Source: JANJWP01 sp049301335
GTDB lineage: Bacteria > Patescibacteriota > Gracilibacteria > BD1-5 > UBA2023
DNA length: 22,603 nucleotides
Assembly (NCBI GenBank): GCA_049301335.1
Contig: JBAQKV010000009.1
Span: 1 to 22,603, forward strand
Direction of reading: 5' to 3'
Positions 1-9,331 of the stretch are shown in pieces; positions within the stretch are counted from its first letter, which is position 1, and each line of letters opens with the position of its first letter. Under the pieces are notes generated by a model, which saw only the letters and a list, made by a program, of their open reading frames with translations, did no database searches and was not told where the DNA came from. Position numbers and translations under genes: made by a program.

Positions 1-759
1 GGCGAGGTCCTTTCGAACATGCGTAAAAACGGAGTCCGCTTCGCCGTCCAGATCGGCTGCGGCGCGCAATCCAGCGAAAAGGCCGTAGCGCTCGCCAAGA
101 AATACCCGGACGTTTACCGGGCGACCGTCGGCCTCCATCCCGGCGAAGCGCAGAACATGAGCGCGGAAACGGTCGCGAACGAACTCGCCGCCATCCGCGC
201 CATGCTGGAACGCGAACGGGATTCGATAGTGGCAATCGGGGAAACCGGATGGGATTTCTACCGGTTGTCGGAAGACCCTTCGGCCAAAGAGCGCGAAATC
301 GCGAACCAGCGGACGGCGTTCGCGTACCAGGTCGCCCTGGCCAAGGAATTCGGGCTCCCGCTCGTCATCCATACGAGAAATTCCTGATCGGCGCTTTTGG
401 AGTCGATCGAGGAATTCTCCATCGGCAAAGCCGTCATCCACTGTTTCAGCGAAGATCTGATCTTCGCGAAAAGGGCAATGGAACTCTCTCCGGAAATCAT
501 GTTCGGATTCTCGGGAATCCTGACCTACAAAAGCGCGAAGAACCTCCACGAAGCTGCGCGCGAACTCCCGCTCGAACGGATTCTCGTCGAAACCGACGCT
601 CCGTTCCTCGCCCCCGAACCCGTGCGCTGAACCGTCAACGAGAGCGGAAATACCCGGCACGTTCTCGAACGCCTGAAAACCTACCGGGGCGAAAGCGGCG
701 AAGAAGTCGAGAGCGCCGTGTTCGAAAATTCGCTGCGTTTCTATTCGATGAACGCGTAA
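1..759 (+). CDS. TatD family metal-dependent hydrolase/DNase, 5'-truncated by the window
   Basis: The reading frame is open from base 1 to a TAA at 757-759, so the N-terminus (about 20-25 residues with the usual HxH metal site) lies outside. Remaining family landmarks are in order: GLHPGEA, GETGWDFY (glutamate ligand), LVIHTRN (histidine), VIHCFSED (the HCFSG-type histidine) and VETDAPFLAPEPVR (aspartate). TatD proteins are metal-dependent nucleases of the amidohydrolase superfamily acting in DNA repair or quality control. Two in-frame TGA codons, at 385-387 and 628-630, must be glycine: the second falls on the invariant Gly of the TDAPFLAP-x-PxRG motif. Under the standard code this gene would appear as three fragments. 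The product is probably cytoplasmic. It is followed after 9 bases by a small membrane protein gene on the same strand. The assignment to the family is firm; the exact substrate is not known. Confidence 0.93.
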
Positions 760-768
760 AGCGGAAAT

Positions 769-1182
769 ATGAAAAACCCTTTCAAAAACCTTACGAAGGG
801 CGAAATTGCCGCGTTGCTCTGCACGTTCGGGCTTTTGGTCACGTTCTCGGGATATCTGGTACTCCACGTGAAGGACGCGAGGCACGAAGGCGCCTTCAGC
901 CACAGGCCGCCGATTTCCGATTTGTTCGGCGGAAAACCCGGCACGGTGCCCAATACGCCCGATCCGATGAATATCGAGCCCTGGATGACGTTCAAATACG
1001 TGAACGTCGTTTTCGAACTGCCGGACGACGTCTTGAAAAACGTTTTGAAAATCGAGGACCCCTCCTATCCGAACCTCCCTATCGGAAAATACGCGAAGAA
1101 GACGGGCGCGAACCGTGACGAATTCCTGAACTCCGTCCGGGAGACGGTGAAGGCCAATTGGAAATCCCCAAGCCCGAAATAG
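769..1182 (+). CDS. Hypothetical protein with one N-terminal membrane helix
   Basis: This 137-residue protein starts at the ATG 9 bases after the tatD stop and ends at TAG. After a lysine-rich start (MKNPFKNLTKGE) there is one hydrophobic segment at about residues 13-34 (IAALLCTFGLLVTFSGYLVL). The remaining ~100 residues are a soluble tail, proline-rich at first (HRPPISDLFGGKPG, PNTPDP) and charged afterwards. That suggests a bitopic protein with a periplasmic or cell-surface tail. It has no in-frame TGA. Only 3 bases separate it from the dedA-like gene, so co-translation with the membrane protein downstream is likely. I do not recognise a family. No catalytic motif is visible. Confidence 0.75.
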   Translation: MKNPFKNLTKGEIAALLCTFGLLVTFSGYLVLHVKDARHEGAFSHRPPISDLFGGKPGTVPNTPDPMNIEPWMTFKYVNVVFELPDDVLKNVLKIEDPSYPNLPIGKYAKKTGANRDEFLNSVRETVKANWKSPSPK

Positions 1183-1185
1183 CCC

Positions 1186-1797
1186 ATGCTCGAATATCTC
1201 CTCCCCTACCTCCTCATCTGGAAGTACGCCCTGCTCGTTGCCGTAGTCGGCTCGGCATCGCTCTGAATTCCCCTGCCGGCGACGGCATTGCTCATGGCTG
1301 CTGGCGCGTTCGCATCGCAAGGGTATTTCGAAATGGACGAAATCTTCACGTACGCCCTCGTTTCGTGCGTGGCGGGAGACATGCTTTGATACGGCGTCTC
1401 TTTCCGCTACGGACGGGAGATATTCAAAAAAATCGGACTGAAAAATATCCTCGATTCCGCGAGATTCACGGCAATCGAAGAACTCTTTTCCAAGCATTCC
1501 GCATCCGCCATTTTCACGAGCCGGTTCCTCGCTACCGGACTCGGACCGACCATGAATGTGCTCGCCGGATTTTCGAAGACTTCGCCAAAAAAATTCATCC
1601 TGCTCGACGTGGCATGAGAAACTCTCTACGTCGCCATCTTCACGGGGCTCTGATACGTTTTTGGCGACCAATGGGAAACGATATCGTCCATTACCGGCGA
1701 CGTGACGTCGATTTTCATGCTCCTCGTCGTATTCGCGACGCTCGTTACGCTCGCCATCCGCTATAAGAAACGGGCGGTTCTCAAAGGAACGGCCTAG
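1186..1797 (+). CDS. DedA / SNARE-associated (VTT-domain) family integral membrane protein
   Basis: With TGA read as glycine this is a 203-residue polytopic membrane protein. DedA signatures are visible: GIPLPATALLMAAGAFA near residue 27, then the re-entrant GDMLGYGVSFRYGREIFKKIG (family pattern GD-x-x-x-Y-x-x-GR-x-x-G). After that come FTSRFLATGLGPTMNVLAGFS and VAGETLYVAIFTGLGYVFG, matching the family's RF-x-P-x-R...AG and terminal GY-x-x-G segments. The usual arginine of the RF-x-P-x-R element is absent, so this is a divergent member. In-frame TGA codons lie at 1264, 1387, 1615 and 1651 (codons 27, 68, 144, 156). DedA proteins flip polyprenyl-phosphate or phospholipids and support envelope homeostasis. 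It overlaps the convergent rel gene by the shared CTAG at the stop codons. Family confidence is high; the transported lipid is unknown. Confidence 0.85.
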
Positions 1798-4034
1798 CTC
1801 ATTTCGATGAGCTTCGCTTCTTTGAACTCGGGAATCGCCAACCGAATGCGCTCGACGAGACGTTCGTACATGTAGTAGTCCTCTTCTTCGGTCATGAGGT
1901 CGAAAGTGATGCGGGCGCTCTTTCCTCCGTCTTCGCTCTTCTGTCCGATTTCGAGAATGTTGATCCTCATGAGGAAAAAGATGTCGGTGAGTTTGCGCAG
2001 GACGCCGATCTTGTTTTCGAACACCATTTCCACCTTCAACCGGAGGTCGGAAGATTCCGACCCGCTCCAGGAAGCGGGGATGAAGCGGTCGAACGTCCCC
2101 TTCTTCAAAGATCCGCAGTCGACGCGGTGGATGGTGATGCCGAAGCGGCTGGAATACCCCACCACGCGGTCTCAGACCTTGGGAAGGCAGCAGTTGGCGA
2201 TGCGGTGAGGAATCCCCTTCTCGCCGCCGATGATGAGCTGCGGGAGTTCGTTGGCGTCTTCTTTTTTGTCGTGGCTTTTCGAGCGGTTCGACGAACCTTC
2301 GGCCTTCACCGCCTTTTCGTGCGGGATTCCGTGGGCTTCGCGGATGGCCCTGATAACCGAACTCGGCTTTCGCGAGAGGTTGCCCACTTGTACGAGGATT
2401 TCCTCCTTGCCCTTGGTATCGAGTTCGCGGCCGTCGAGCACTTTCAAAATCGACATGTCCTTGTCGAGCGCCTTTCCGAAGTTTTTCTGGAGGTACGAAT
2501 TGAGAATGCTCCGGCCCTTTTCGAGGATGTCTTCGCGCTGTTCGCGATTGATGTAGCTCTTGATGACGTCCTTGGCGCGGGTAGTCTTTACGAACGACAA
2601 CCACGTTACCGAAGGCTTGCGCGACTTGTCGGTGACGATTTCCACGCGGTCGCCGTTTTTCAGTTCGTAGTCGAGCGGCACGACCTTTCCGTTCGCCTTG
2701 GCGATCATGAGGTGGTTGCCGAGGTCGGAGTGGATGGAATACGCGAAGTCGATGGGGGTCGACCCACGGGTAAGGTTCACTACCGCGCCCTTGGGGGTGA
2801 AAACGAAAATGCGGTCGTCGAAAAGCGTGATCTTCATTTCGTCCATCAGTTCGCCATCGGCGGACTTTTCGAGGATTTCTTTGAGTTCGGTAACCCAATA
2901 GACGTCTTTGGCGATGCGGGAGTTTCCGGATTCCGAGTATTCGAAGTGCGCCGCGACGCCGATTTCGGCCTGGCGGTGCATGTCGAGCGTGCGGATCTGG
3001 ATTTCGGTCGGCTGTTTGCGGAACTCTTGGAACATGCCCACGACCGTCGTATGGAGCGATTGGTAGCCGTTTTCCTTCGGGAGGGCGATGTAGTCTTTGA
3101 AGCGCTTCGGTACCGGGGTCCACGCGCTGTGGATGATGCCGAGGATTTCGTAACAGTGCGGAACTGAATCGGTAATGATGCGGAGCGCGAAGAGGTCGTA
3201 GATGTCGCGGACGCTTTCGTATCCCTTGCGCTGCATCTTCTTATAGATGCTGAACGGGGATTTTACGCGGAACGAGATGTCGACTACCGGAACGTTCGAC
3301 GGCAACAGGGCGCGGATGGAATCTTTCGCCTTTACGACGAAGGTTTCCTGCTCGATCTTCAGTTCGGCGAGTTCGCCCGTAATGCGGGCGTAGTCTTCCG
3401 GATAGAGGATGCGGAAACATTCGGTTTCGAGGGCTTCCTTGAAGTCGAAGATACCGAGACGGTCGGCGATGGGAGCGTAGACGTTGAGCGTTTCGAGCGC
3501 GATGCGACGGCGCTTTTCGGGCGTGGGATGAAAATCCAACGTCGTCATGTTGTGCAGGCGGTCGGCGAGCTTCACGAGGATGACGCGCATGTCCTCGCTC
3601 ATGGCGATGAACATTTTGCGAAGACTGCCTACGGTACGTTCTTCGCCGCGGTATTTGAGCGCCGAAAGCTTCGACATGCCCGAGACGATGTGCGCGACGT
3701 CGTGGCCGAATTCTTTCTCGACGTCTTCCACCGTCCGGTCGGTATCTTCCGGAACGTCATGCAAAAAACAGCTCTGGATCGTAATGATGTCAGGCTTGAG
3801 TATGGTCAGCATCTTGGCCGCTTCGACCGGATGGACGATGTACGGTTCACCGGATTTGCGGGTCTGTCCTTCGTGGGCGTCGCGGGCGTAGGCGTAGGCT
3901 TTCCGGATCTCGTATTCTACGGTTTCCGGAGAAGTTCCCTTCATGTACGCCTTCGCGATGTCGACGATCTGCGTTACCGATTTTTCGGCCTCCGCGTATA
4001 TCGGGTTGTTCGAGATGAATTGGGAGGCGTCCAT
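1794..4034 (-). CDS. rel: Bifunctional (p)ppGpp synthetase/hydrolase, RelA/SpoT family
   Basis: This 746-residue protein has the full long-RSH architecture. The HD hydrolase domain carries His68 (YIVHP), His92-Asp93 with ED at 96-97 (LHDVPEDT) and Asp158 (KLADRLHN), so hydrolysis of (p)ppGpp should be active. The synthetase domain spans about 255-365 and has IYKKM, YDLFALRI, RFKDYIALPK, NGYQSLHTT and the catalytic Glu of TEIQIRT (344). A TGS domain follows at about 408-468 and an ACT domain at about 672-746. A single in-frame TGA (2172-2174, codon 621) encodes the glycine of CCLPKVGD, matching the conserved CC-x-P-x-PGD before the regulatory domains. Under the standard code the enzyme would lose its ACT domain. 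It sits 12 bases downstream of a hypothetical gene and probably belongs to the pheT transcript. It acts in the cytoplasm on the ribosome, making or degrading the starvation alarmone. Confidence 0.95.
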
Positions 4035-4046
4035 ACGCGTTCGGGT

Positions 4047-4625
4047 TTACTGAAGATGCGTTCAAACTTCGGCAAGCCAGGCCTGCCAGGAGAGGTTCGT
4101 ATTTTTTACGCGGGAAACGGATTCTTCCCTGATTTTGTCGTAGAGGGATTTCGGTTGTTTGGTATTCACGATTCGCATGATGCGCGCGAGGGACGGCAGG
4201 CTTTCGAGAACCGGCGAATATTTTTCGCGGGTCATCGAATTACGAAGGACCATATGGTAGGTATTCGCCGCGTTTCCGATGAAATGGTCGAATGCCGCGC
4301 GGGCTTCGGTGCGCTTGCCGGTCGCACGGTAGTCATCGAGATAGTCCAGCATTTCGGAGCGGAGCATGTCCGAATAGGATTGCACGGACAGTTTTTCGAG
4401 AAGCGGTTCTCCCGAAAGGTGCGCGACCTCGGCAAGCACCGGATAATTCTCCGCGTAATCGATGCCGGCATTGACCATTTCCTTTACGGAAAGGGCTACG
4501 CCGAGGGCGAGGGCGGACTCCGGAACGAAACGAAATTCCGCTTGTTGCCTGATGTGCGCGGATGCCGCGAGGTCTTCTTCGGATTTCGACATGGAATCGG
4601 GGGTTTCTATCTGATGGGGCGGCAT
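4047..4625 (-). CDS. Hypothetical protein, between pheT and rel
   Basis: This encodes 192 residues, mainly helical and charged, with no signal peptide or membrane segment. Recognisable stretches are MSKSEEDLAASAHIRQQAEF near the start, SYSDMLRSEMLDYLDDYRA in the middle, and TNLSWQAWLAEV near the end. TGA at 4062-4064 (codon 188) would end the protein under the standard code. With UGA=Gly it continues for four codons (THLQ) to TAA at 4047-4049. I chose the ATG at 4623-4625 because an in-frame TAA lies just upstream; an internal ATG 11 codons later (MSKSEE) is an alternative start. It is 12 bases upstream of rel and 17 bases downstream of pheT, which implies an operon. I do not recognise the family. 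It is probably a cytoplasmic accessory protein; no function is inferred. Confidence 0.72.
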
Positions 4626-4642
4626 TCGGCTTTAGGAAGCGG

Positions 4643-7084
4643 TTAACGCCTCAAAGCGTATCATGCTTCTTCCATCTTGGCAATCGCGCGGGACAGGATG
4701 TCGAACGCTTCGGTATCGGTGATGGTCTTGTCCGGATCTTCGATACGGAACGAGAACGTCACGGAACGCTTGCCTTCGCCTACCCTGACGGCGTCGCGGT
4801 AGGTGTCGATGACCGTCACGCCGGAAACCAACGGGCTTGCGGAGGCGATAAGGGAAGCCGCCGCGCCCGCGCTGTCGCGCTCGTCCATGACGAAGTTCAG
4901 CTCGCGGGAAACTCCCGGAAATTTGGAGATTTCCACGAAAGCGGGTTCGCCGAATTCGGGAACGAGGGCGAATACGGCTTCGGGGTCGATTTCGAAGTAC
5001 GAAACCGGAACTTCTACGAACCCGTATTTCTCTGCCGTCTTCGGATGTACGGCGCCGAATGCGGCGACCGGTTTTCCGCCGATGGAAACGGTTCCGCACT
5101 TGCCCGGGTGGAGGAACGGGAACTTCGAAGCGTCCGTGCCTTGGGAAATCACGAATTCGGCACGGGGAAGCGCACGGGAAAAGAACGAGGTCACGGCGTC
5201 ACGACCGACGAGGACGGAAGAGCCGTAAGAAACGCCCGCGAGGGAACGTTTTTCGGTAAAGTCGTTTTCCGCATTTTTAAAGTGGACCTTTCCGTATTCG
5301 AAGAACGAGAACGAAGCGGTATGTTTGGCGTTTTCGGATGCCGCTTGGAAAAGCAATGCCGCCGGTGAGCGGCGCATGTGGGTGTATTCGGTACTGACGG
5401 CATTGAGGATGGCGACGGCACCGGACATGTCCGAGAAACCGATGTTCGCATCTTTTTCGGCGTTCGAGAACGAATACGCGTACGCTTCGGAGAATCCGAG
5501 GGAAACGAAGTGCGAAAGCACCTCGTTGCGGAATTCGATTTCATGATTACGCGGCGAGAGGTCGATAGCGCCGGAAACGGCCTTTTCGGCAATCTTGTCG
5601 TATCCGTAGACGCGGCCGAGTTCTTCTACGATGTCTTCGGCGATGGAGACGTCCTTCGTAGCGCGCCAGGACGGAACCTTGACCGTAAGCTTGGTACCGG
5701 CGATTTCGTGTTTGAAACCGAGTTTGCCCATAATGCGGGTAACCTCGGATTGCGGAATTTCGATACCGAGCTTGGAGGTCACGAACGGGAGTTCGAGCGA
5801 AACGGAAACGTCGTTCACGCGGGAGGCGTCGAGATACTCGAACGCGGATTCTACCGTGAAATCGTTGCCGAAGAATTTCAGCAAATCGAGTATGCGGGAA
5901 ACGGCGCGGCCGGTGAGGAGCGGGTCGAGCGACTTTTCGTAGCGGGTGGAGGCATCCGTTCGGCATCCGGTGCGTACGGCAGTGAGGCGTACGGAAGTCG
6001 GATCGAAGGTCGCGGATTCGATGAGGATATTCTTGGTATCGGAACTGACGGCGCTGTACGCTCCGCCGATGACGCCCGCGATTGCGAGAACCTTGGATTC
6101 GTCAGCGATGACGAGGTCTTCCGCGGTGAGCGCGTATTCTTTCCCGTCGAGGGCGAGAAGCGATTCCCCTTCCTTAGCGAGACGGACGGAAACGGTTCCG
6201 TCGATCTTATCGGCGTCGAACGCGTGCATCGGCTGTCCGAGTTCGGTCATGACGTAGTTGGTCATGTCGACCAAGTCGAGCTTGGGGTTTCCGTCGGCGC
6301 GGCCGAGAAGGACGCGGATCGCGAAAGGCGATTCCTTTGCCGAAACGTTCTTTACGGATACGAGACGGTACGCGAGGACGCGGTCGGATTCGATCTTGAC
6401 TTCGAGATTGGAAACCTTGGGAAGTTCGGCTTCGTAACGCTGGAACGGGAGGTCGAAAAGCGCGGAGAATTCGCGGGCGTTGCCTTCGACCGAGAAAAGG
6501 TCGGGGCGGTTGGTGATGAACTTGTTGTCGATTTCGAAAACGACGTCGTTCAAAGTGGCGGCGAAAAGCTTGCCGTCGAGACCCGGGATTTCGAGCGGGA
6601 GTTCGCCGAACGGGGTACCGAGTTTGGATTCGAGAAAATCTTCTCCGTACGCCTCTTCGAGACGGAAAATGCCTTCGGCACGCTCTTCTTGGAGGCCGAG
6701 TTCGTCGAGAGAACAGATCATGCCGTTACTTTCCTGTCCGCGGATTTTGGCGCGCTTGATGACGAAATCGGCACCGAGGGTCGCGCCTTCGGTGGCGAGC
6801 GCCACGTATTTCGCCCCCACGACGTTATGCGCTCCGCATACGATGTTGCGGACATCGTCGCCGCCGAGCGAGACCTTCACGAGGTTGAGATGGTCGCTGT
6901 CCGGATGCGCGGAAGTCTCTACGACCTTGCCCACGACGATTTTGGAATCGAACGAAAAGACGTCGATGCCTTCGATTTCCGCGGTGCGGATGCTGTATTC
7001 GTGCGCGAGCGGCTTGGCTCCGTATTTCGAAAGGGTTTCGGAAACGGGAGAAAAAAGCCCCACCCAGGAAAGGGGGATTTTCAT
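4643..7084 (-). CDS. pheT: Phenylalanine-tRNA ligase beta subunit
   Basis: The 813-residue protein matches bacterial PheT in length and order. The N-terminal tRNA-binding OB-fold region carries NIVCGAHNVVGAKYVALA and the conserved IRGQESNGMICSLDELGL. B3/B4 and B5 regions follow, with a catalytic-like core in the middle, and the C-terminal anticodon-binding FDX-ACB domain begins near FPGVSRELNFVMDE. PheT pairs with PheS to charge tRNA-Phe; pheS is not in this window. The only in-frame TGA is codon 808 (4661-4663). The protein then adds GYALRR and stops at TAA 4643-4645, so codon 808 may be a former stop. The gene is first in a minus-strand cluster with a hypothetical gene and rel, behind a good sigma-70-like promoter. 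Long antisense open frames over this gene are composition artefacts. Confidence 0.96.
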
Positions 7085-7114
7085 AACGGTATGGTAAAAA
7101 ACGTAACTGTCCCG

Positions 7115-7142
7115 ATTCTAAGGGAAAAACGCGAGATTTCAA
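7115..7142 (-). promoter_or_regulatory. Promoter of the pheT operon
   Basis: Read on the minus strand, TTGAAA (7137-7142) and TAGAAT (7115-7120) are separated by 16 bases. The pheT ATG lies about 30 bases downstream. Both boxes are close to the sigma-70 consensus. It is divergent from the promoter at 7161-7189. Seen in sequence; the start of transcription is inferred. Confidence 0.6.
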
Positions 7143-7160
7143 CGCGGGGAGAAAAAATAA

Positions 7161-7189
7161 TTTCAAAAAGGGCTCCGGTAGCCTATAAT
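7161..7189 (+). promoter_or_regulatory. Promoter of the pilin-like operon
   Basis: TTTCAA (7161-7166), a 17-base spacer and a perfect TATAAT (7184-7189) precede the ATG at 7230, giving a leader of about 34 bases. No Shine-Dalgarno sequence is obvious in the leader. The -35 box is only a moderate match; the -10 box is perfect. Confidence 0.6.
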
Positions 7190-7229
7190 CCCACCGTTAA
7201 GGCGAAATACGACTAACCGACACCAACAC

Positions 7230-7589
7230 ATGAACCGATACGCGACCCATGCGGCCTTCGCCGCGGTAGCAGCCCTTTCGCAAGTACGTTCCGCTTTCGC
7301 CGACGCCGGATTCATCGGGGGAAACGGCATTACCGAAGACAAAATCCGCAACGGGAATTTCACCTTCGAAGACATTCCGAAGGTCATCATGAATTCGACC
7401 AACTTCTTCCTCGGCTTCGCCGGAACGGTTTCGGTTACCATGATCATCTACGGCGCGTTCAGGCTCTCGCTCTGATCAGTGGAAAGCGACAAGGACACCG
7501 CGAAGAAGATCATCACCGCGTCCCTCATCGGTTTCGCGCTCGCCGTATCCTCGTGGGCGATCATCAAGATCGTCATGACGAACATCTAA
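7230..7589 (+). CDS. T4SS-pilin-like small membrane protein (Patescibacteria type)
   Basis: This is a 119-residue protein with an N-terminal signal-like segment (HAAFAAVAALSQVRSAFADA, cleavage plausible after AFA) and two hydrophobic helices: FFLGFAGTVSVTMIIYGAF and ITASLIGFALAVSSWAIIKI. The connecting loop is SLGSVESDKDTAKK. The layout of helix, small polar loop with charged residues, then helix is that of the VirB2/TrbC-like T4SS_pilin family common in CPR genomes. An in-frame TGA at 7473-7475 (codon 82) gives the loop glycine, where relatives have a Gly-rich turn. The standard code would cut off the second helix. It is first in a two-gene unit with the PH-like membrane protein 20 bases downstream. 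A role in a surface or conjugation-like apparatus is inferred from the family only; no VirB4 or VirB6 gene is present here. Confidence 0.75.
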
Positions 7590-7609
7590 GGCTCCCTAAT
7601 CAAAAGAAC

Positions 7610-8062
7610 ATGTTCGAATGGAACGTCGTCGTACGAAAGGAACATAGCGCGAGTTGGTACGCCATCGCCGGGATCGTCATCGCGTCACTCGTCATTTGGG
7701 GTTTCGTCGAAGGCATCTACGCCCTCTCGGTAGTCGCGGTAGTGTTCGCGGGGGTTTTCCTGCTCATCGAGAACAACGCCCCCGATTCGGCCATGGTGGT
7801 CGTCAACGAGAACGGCATAGGCGTAGGTTCCGAATTCTACGACTTCGGCACCATCCAGACGTTTTCCTTCCTTTTCGAAGGGAAAGAACCCATCTACCTC
7901 CGCCTCACCCTTGCGAGAAAAGGAATCAAGACCGTCGACATCGACATTCCCGAAGGATCCGAGATCTCCAATCTCCGCGCTTTCCTCTCCGGATATGCCG
8001 AAGAGTCCAAAGACAGCGAACTCGGATTTACCGAAAGAATGCTCCGCATCCTCGGATTCTAA
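7610..8062 (+). CDS. Conserved CPR-type membrane protein with PH-like soluble domain
   Basis: This 150-residue protein begins MFEWNVVVRKEHSASWYAIA. Two adjacent membrane helices follow (about residues 16-33 and 36-52, ending GVFLLIENN). A soluble domain comes next: VVVNENGIGVGSEFYDFGTI, FSFLFE, and LRLTLARKGIKTVDIDIPEG. It ends in a short amphipathic tail (ERMLRILGF). This arrangement, with WY before the first helix, a G-I turn, a Y/F-x-x segment and an IPEG strand end, resembles a small uncharacterised family I associate with Patescibacteria. Its soluble part resembles a bacterial PH domain. It contains no TGA codon. The ATG at 7610 was chosen over an upstream in-frame ATG because it starts the recognisable protein and clears the preceding stop at 7589. 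Function is unknown; a membrane-bound scaffold is one guess. Confidence 0.75.
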   Translation: MFEWNVVVRKEHSASWYAIAGIVIASLVIWGFVEGIYALSVVAVVFAGVFLLIENNAPDSAMVVVNENGIGVGSEFYDFGTIQTFSFLFEGKEPIYLRLTLARKGIKTVDIDIPEGSEISNLRAFLSGYAEESKDSELGFTERMLRILGF

Positions 8063-8098
8063 CTCCCGCTCCTTGCCAGCGGAATCCGAATGGAAGAC

Positions 8099-8137
8099 AA
8101 AAAAAACGCCCACTCCTTATAGGACGGGCGTTTTTTT
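8099..8137. terminator. Bidirectional intrinsic terminator
   Basis: Eight A residues, a hairpin (CGCCC with GGGCG, then TCCT with AGGA, loop TAT, small internal bulge) and seven T residues lie between two converging genes that stop at 8062 and 8152. The A and T tracts on either side let it work in both directions. Confidence 0.85.
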
Positions 8138-8151
8138 GGCGAGCATGCGGA

Positions 8152-9291
8152 TTATTTAAGCACTTCTTCGAGGTTTTCCTCGAACGGATCGACCCCGAAA
8201 CGAAACAGGTAGTTCACCGAAACATTGGGATATTTGTGGAGCGCCTTGCGGATCTTGCGGTACACGTGGTCGAACTCGGCGCTGTTGGCGACTTCGATCT
8301 TCGCTTCGAAGAGTGCGGAGAACACGTCCGCGAGCTTCACGAGGTCTCCATGTTCGCATTCCCAAGGGAAAAGCATGCGTTTCTTGAGTTCGGCCGCGAA
8401 AGGCTGGTGACGGATGTGCTCGATGAGGTATTCGTCGAGCATTTCCTCTTCGATTTCGGAAAGGAGGTTTTCGAAACCGGGTACGGATTTCTTAGTGGGC
8501 GTAATGACGTCTCCGGTGATGGCTTCCGGAATGTCGTGGTAGAGCGCCGTGGTCATCATGTCGGTCGTTTCGGCTTCGGAGAGGCCTTCGACGTTGCCGA
8601 TGACGTAGCTGATGAAGAAGATGAAGAACAGGTGCGACATGACCGAAACGGGGTTCGTACGGCGCATGTGGTTCCACCGGAAGCTCGACTGGAGACGGCG
8701 GATGGCGATAAGGTAACGCTCGCTTTCGCCGTGATCGACGGGGTCGAGCTTCAAAAGCGGACGGAGATCGGCGTATTCGCTCTGGAGGTAGCGTTCGCGG
8801 ATGGCGTCGAGCGGGCGTTCGAAAGAACGGAAATACACGAAATTGCTCGCGAAGGCTTCCTGGTAGGAAACCCAGTTTTTGGAAAACTGGTAGATGCGTT
8901 CTTCGAGAACTTTGGAAGGATCGGGGCGTCGGTACTTCTGAACGTCGGATTCCATGAAATCCGGCAAATCCCAAGAAAGGAGCCGGTCGTAGGCTACGTC
9001 CGACAACTTCTGGTAGATATCCGGGTTCTTCGCTTTCACCATCTGCTTCACTTCATTGGAGATGTCCGAGTGGAGAAACGTGGAAAACGAAGAGTAGAGC
9101 GCGCGGCGGTAGAGGTAGCCGATATCGACCTTGGTGCCGGTTTCCGCTTCGTAAAGGCGCGCTACCAAGTAAGACACGTGGAGCGAAAACGCGACGTTAT
9201 CGGTGGCGGTAACCTGTTCCACGCGGGGGAAATTGTTCCAACGGTAGGTGGAAAGTCCGCGGAACGCGAGCGAGAAAGTGTATCCGAGCAT
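8152..9291 (-). CDS. HD-domain hydrolase with two YfbR-like repeats, the first degenerate
   Basis: From ATG 9289-9291 this gives 379 residues. The C-terminal half matches 5'-deoxynucleotidase YfbR: RW at 205-206, His220, YHDIPEAITGDVITPTK at 251-267 (His252, Asp253, Glu256), and LVKLADVFSALFEAKIEVAN with Asp322. The W-to-His spacing equals that of E. coli YfbR (14 residues). The N-terminal half repeats the pattern (RGLSTYRWNN, His38), but residues 66-82 align without gaps to 251-267 with SS in place of the HD pair. YfbR removes phosphate from dNMPs, so a nucleotide-pool role is inferred. It lies just downstream of the pseudouridine synthase gene. An upstream start at 9321 (MNRRTPHS) is possible. 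A TATAAT overlaps the stop of that gene and would suit the 9291 start. No TGA codon is used. Confidence 0.82.
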   Translation of the reverse strand: MLGYTFSLAFRGLSTYRWNNFPRVEQVTATDNVAFSLHVSYLVARLYEAETGTKVDIGYLYRRALYSSFSTFLHSDISNEVKQMVKAKNPDIYQKLSDVAYDRLLSWDLPDFMESDVQKYRRPDPSKVLEERIYQFSKNWVSYQEAFASNFVYFRSFERPLDAIRERYLQSEYADLRPLLKLDPVDHGESERYLIAIRRLQSSFRWNHMRRTNPVSVMSHLFFIFFISYVIGNVEGLSEAETTDMMTTALYHDIPEAITGDVITPTKKSVPGFENLLSEIEEEMLDEYLIEHIRHQPFAAELKKRMLFPWECEHGDLVKLADVFSALFEAKIEVANSAEFDHVYRKIRKALHKYPNVSVNYLFRFGVDPFEENLEEVLK

Positions 9292-9325
9292 GGAAATGGA
9301 ATGAGGAGTCCGTCTATTCATGGCA

Positions 9326-9331
9326 ATTATA
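9326..9331 (-). promoter_or_regulatory. Possible -10 box for the HD hydrolase gene
   Basis: A perfect TATAAT on the minus strand overlaps the TAA stop of the upstream pseudouridine synthase gene. The region about 16-17 bases upstream has only a weak -35 (CTCGAC). If used, transcription would begin near 9319, favouring translation from the ATG at 9291 rather than 9321. Confidence 0.3.
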
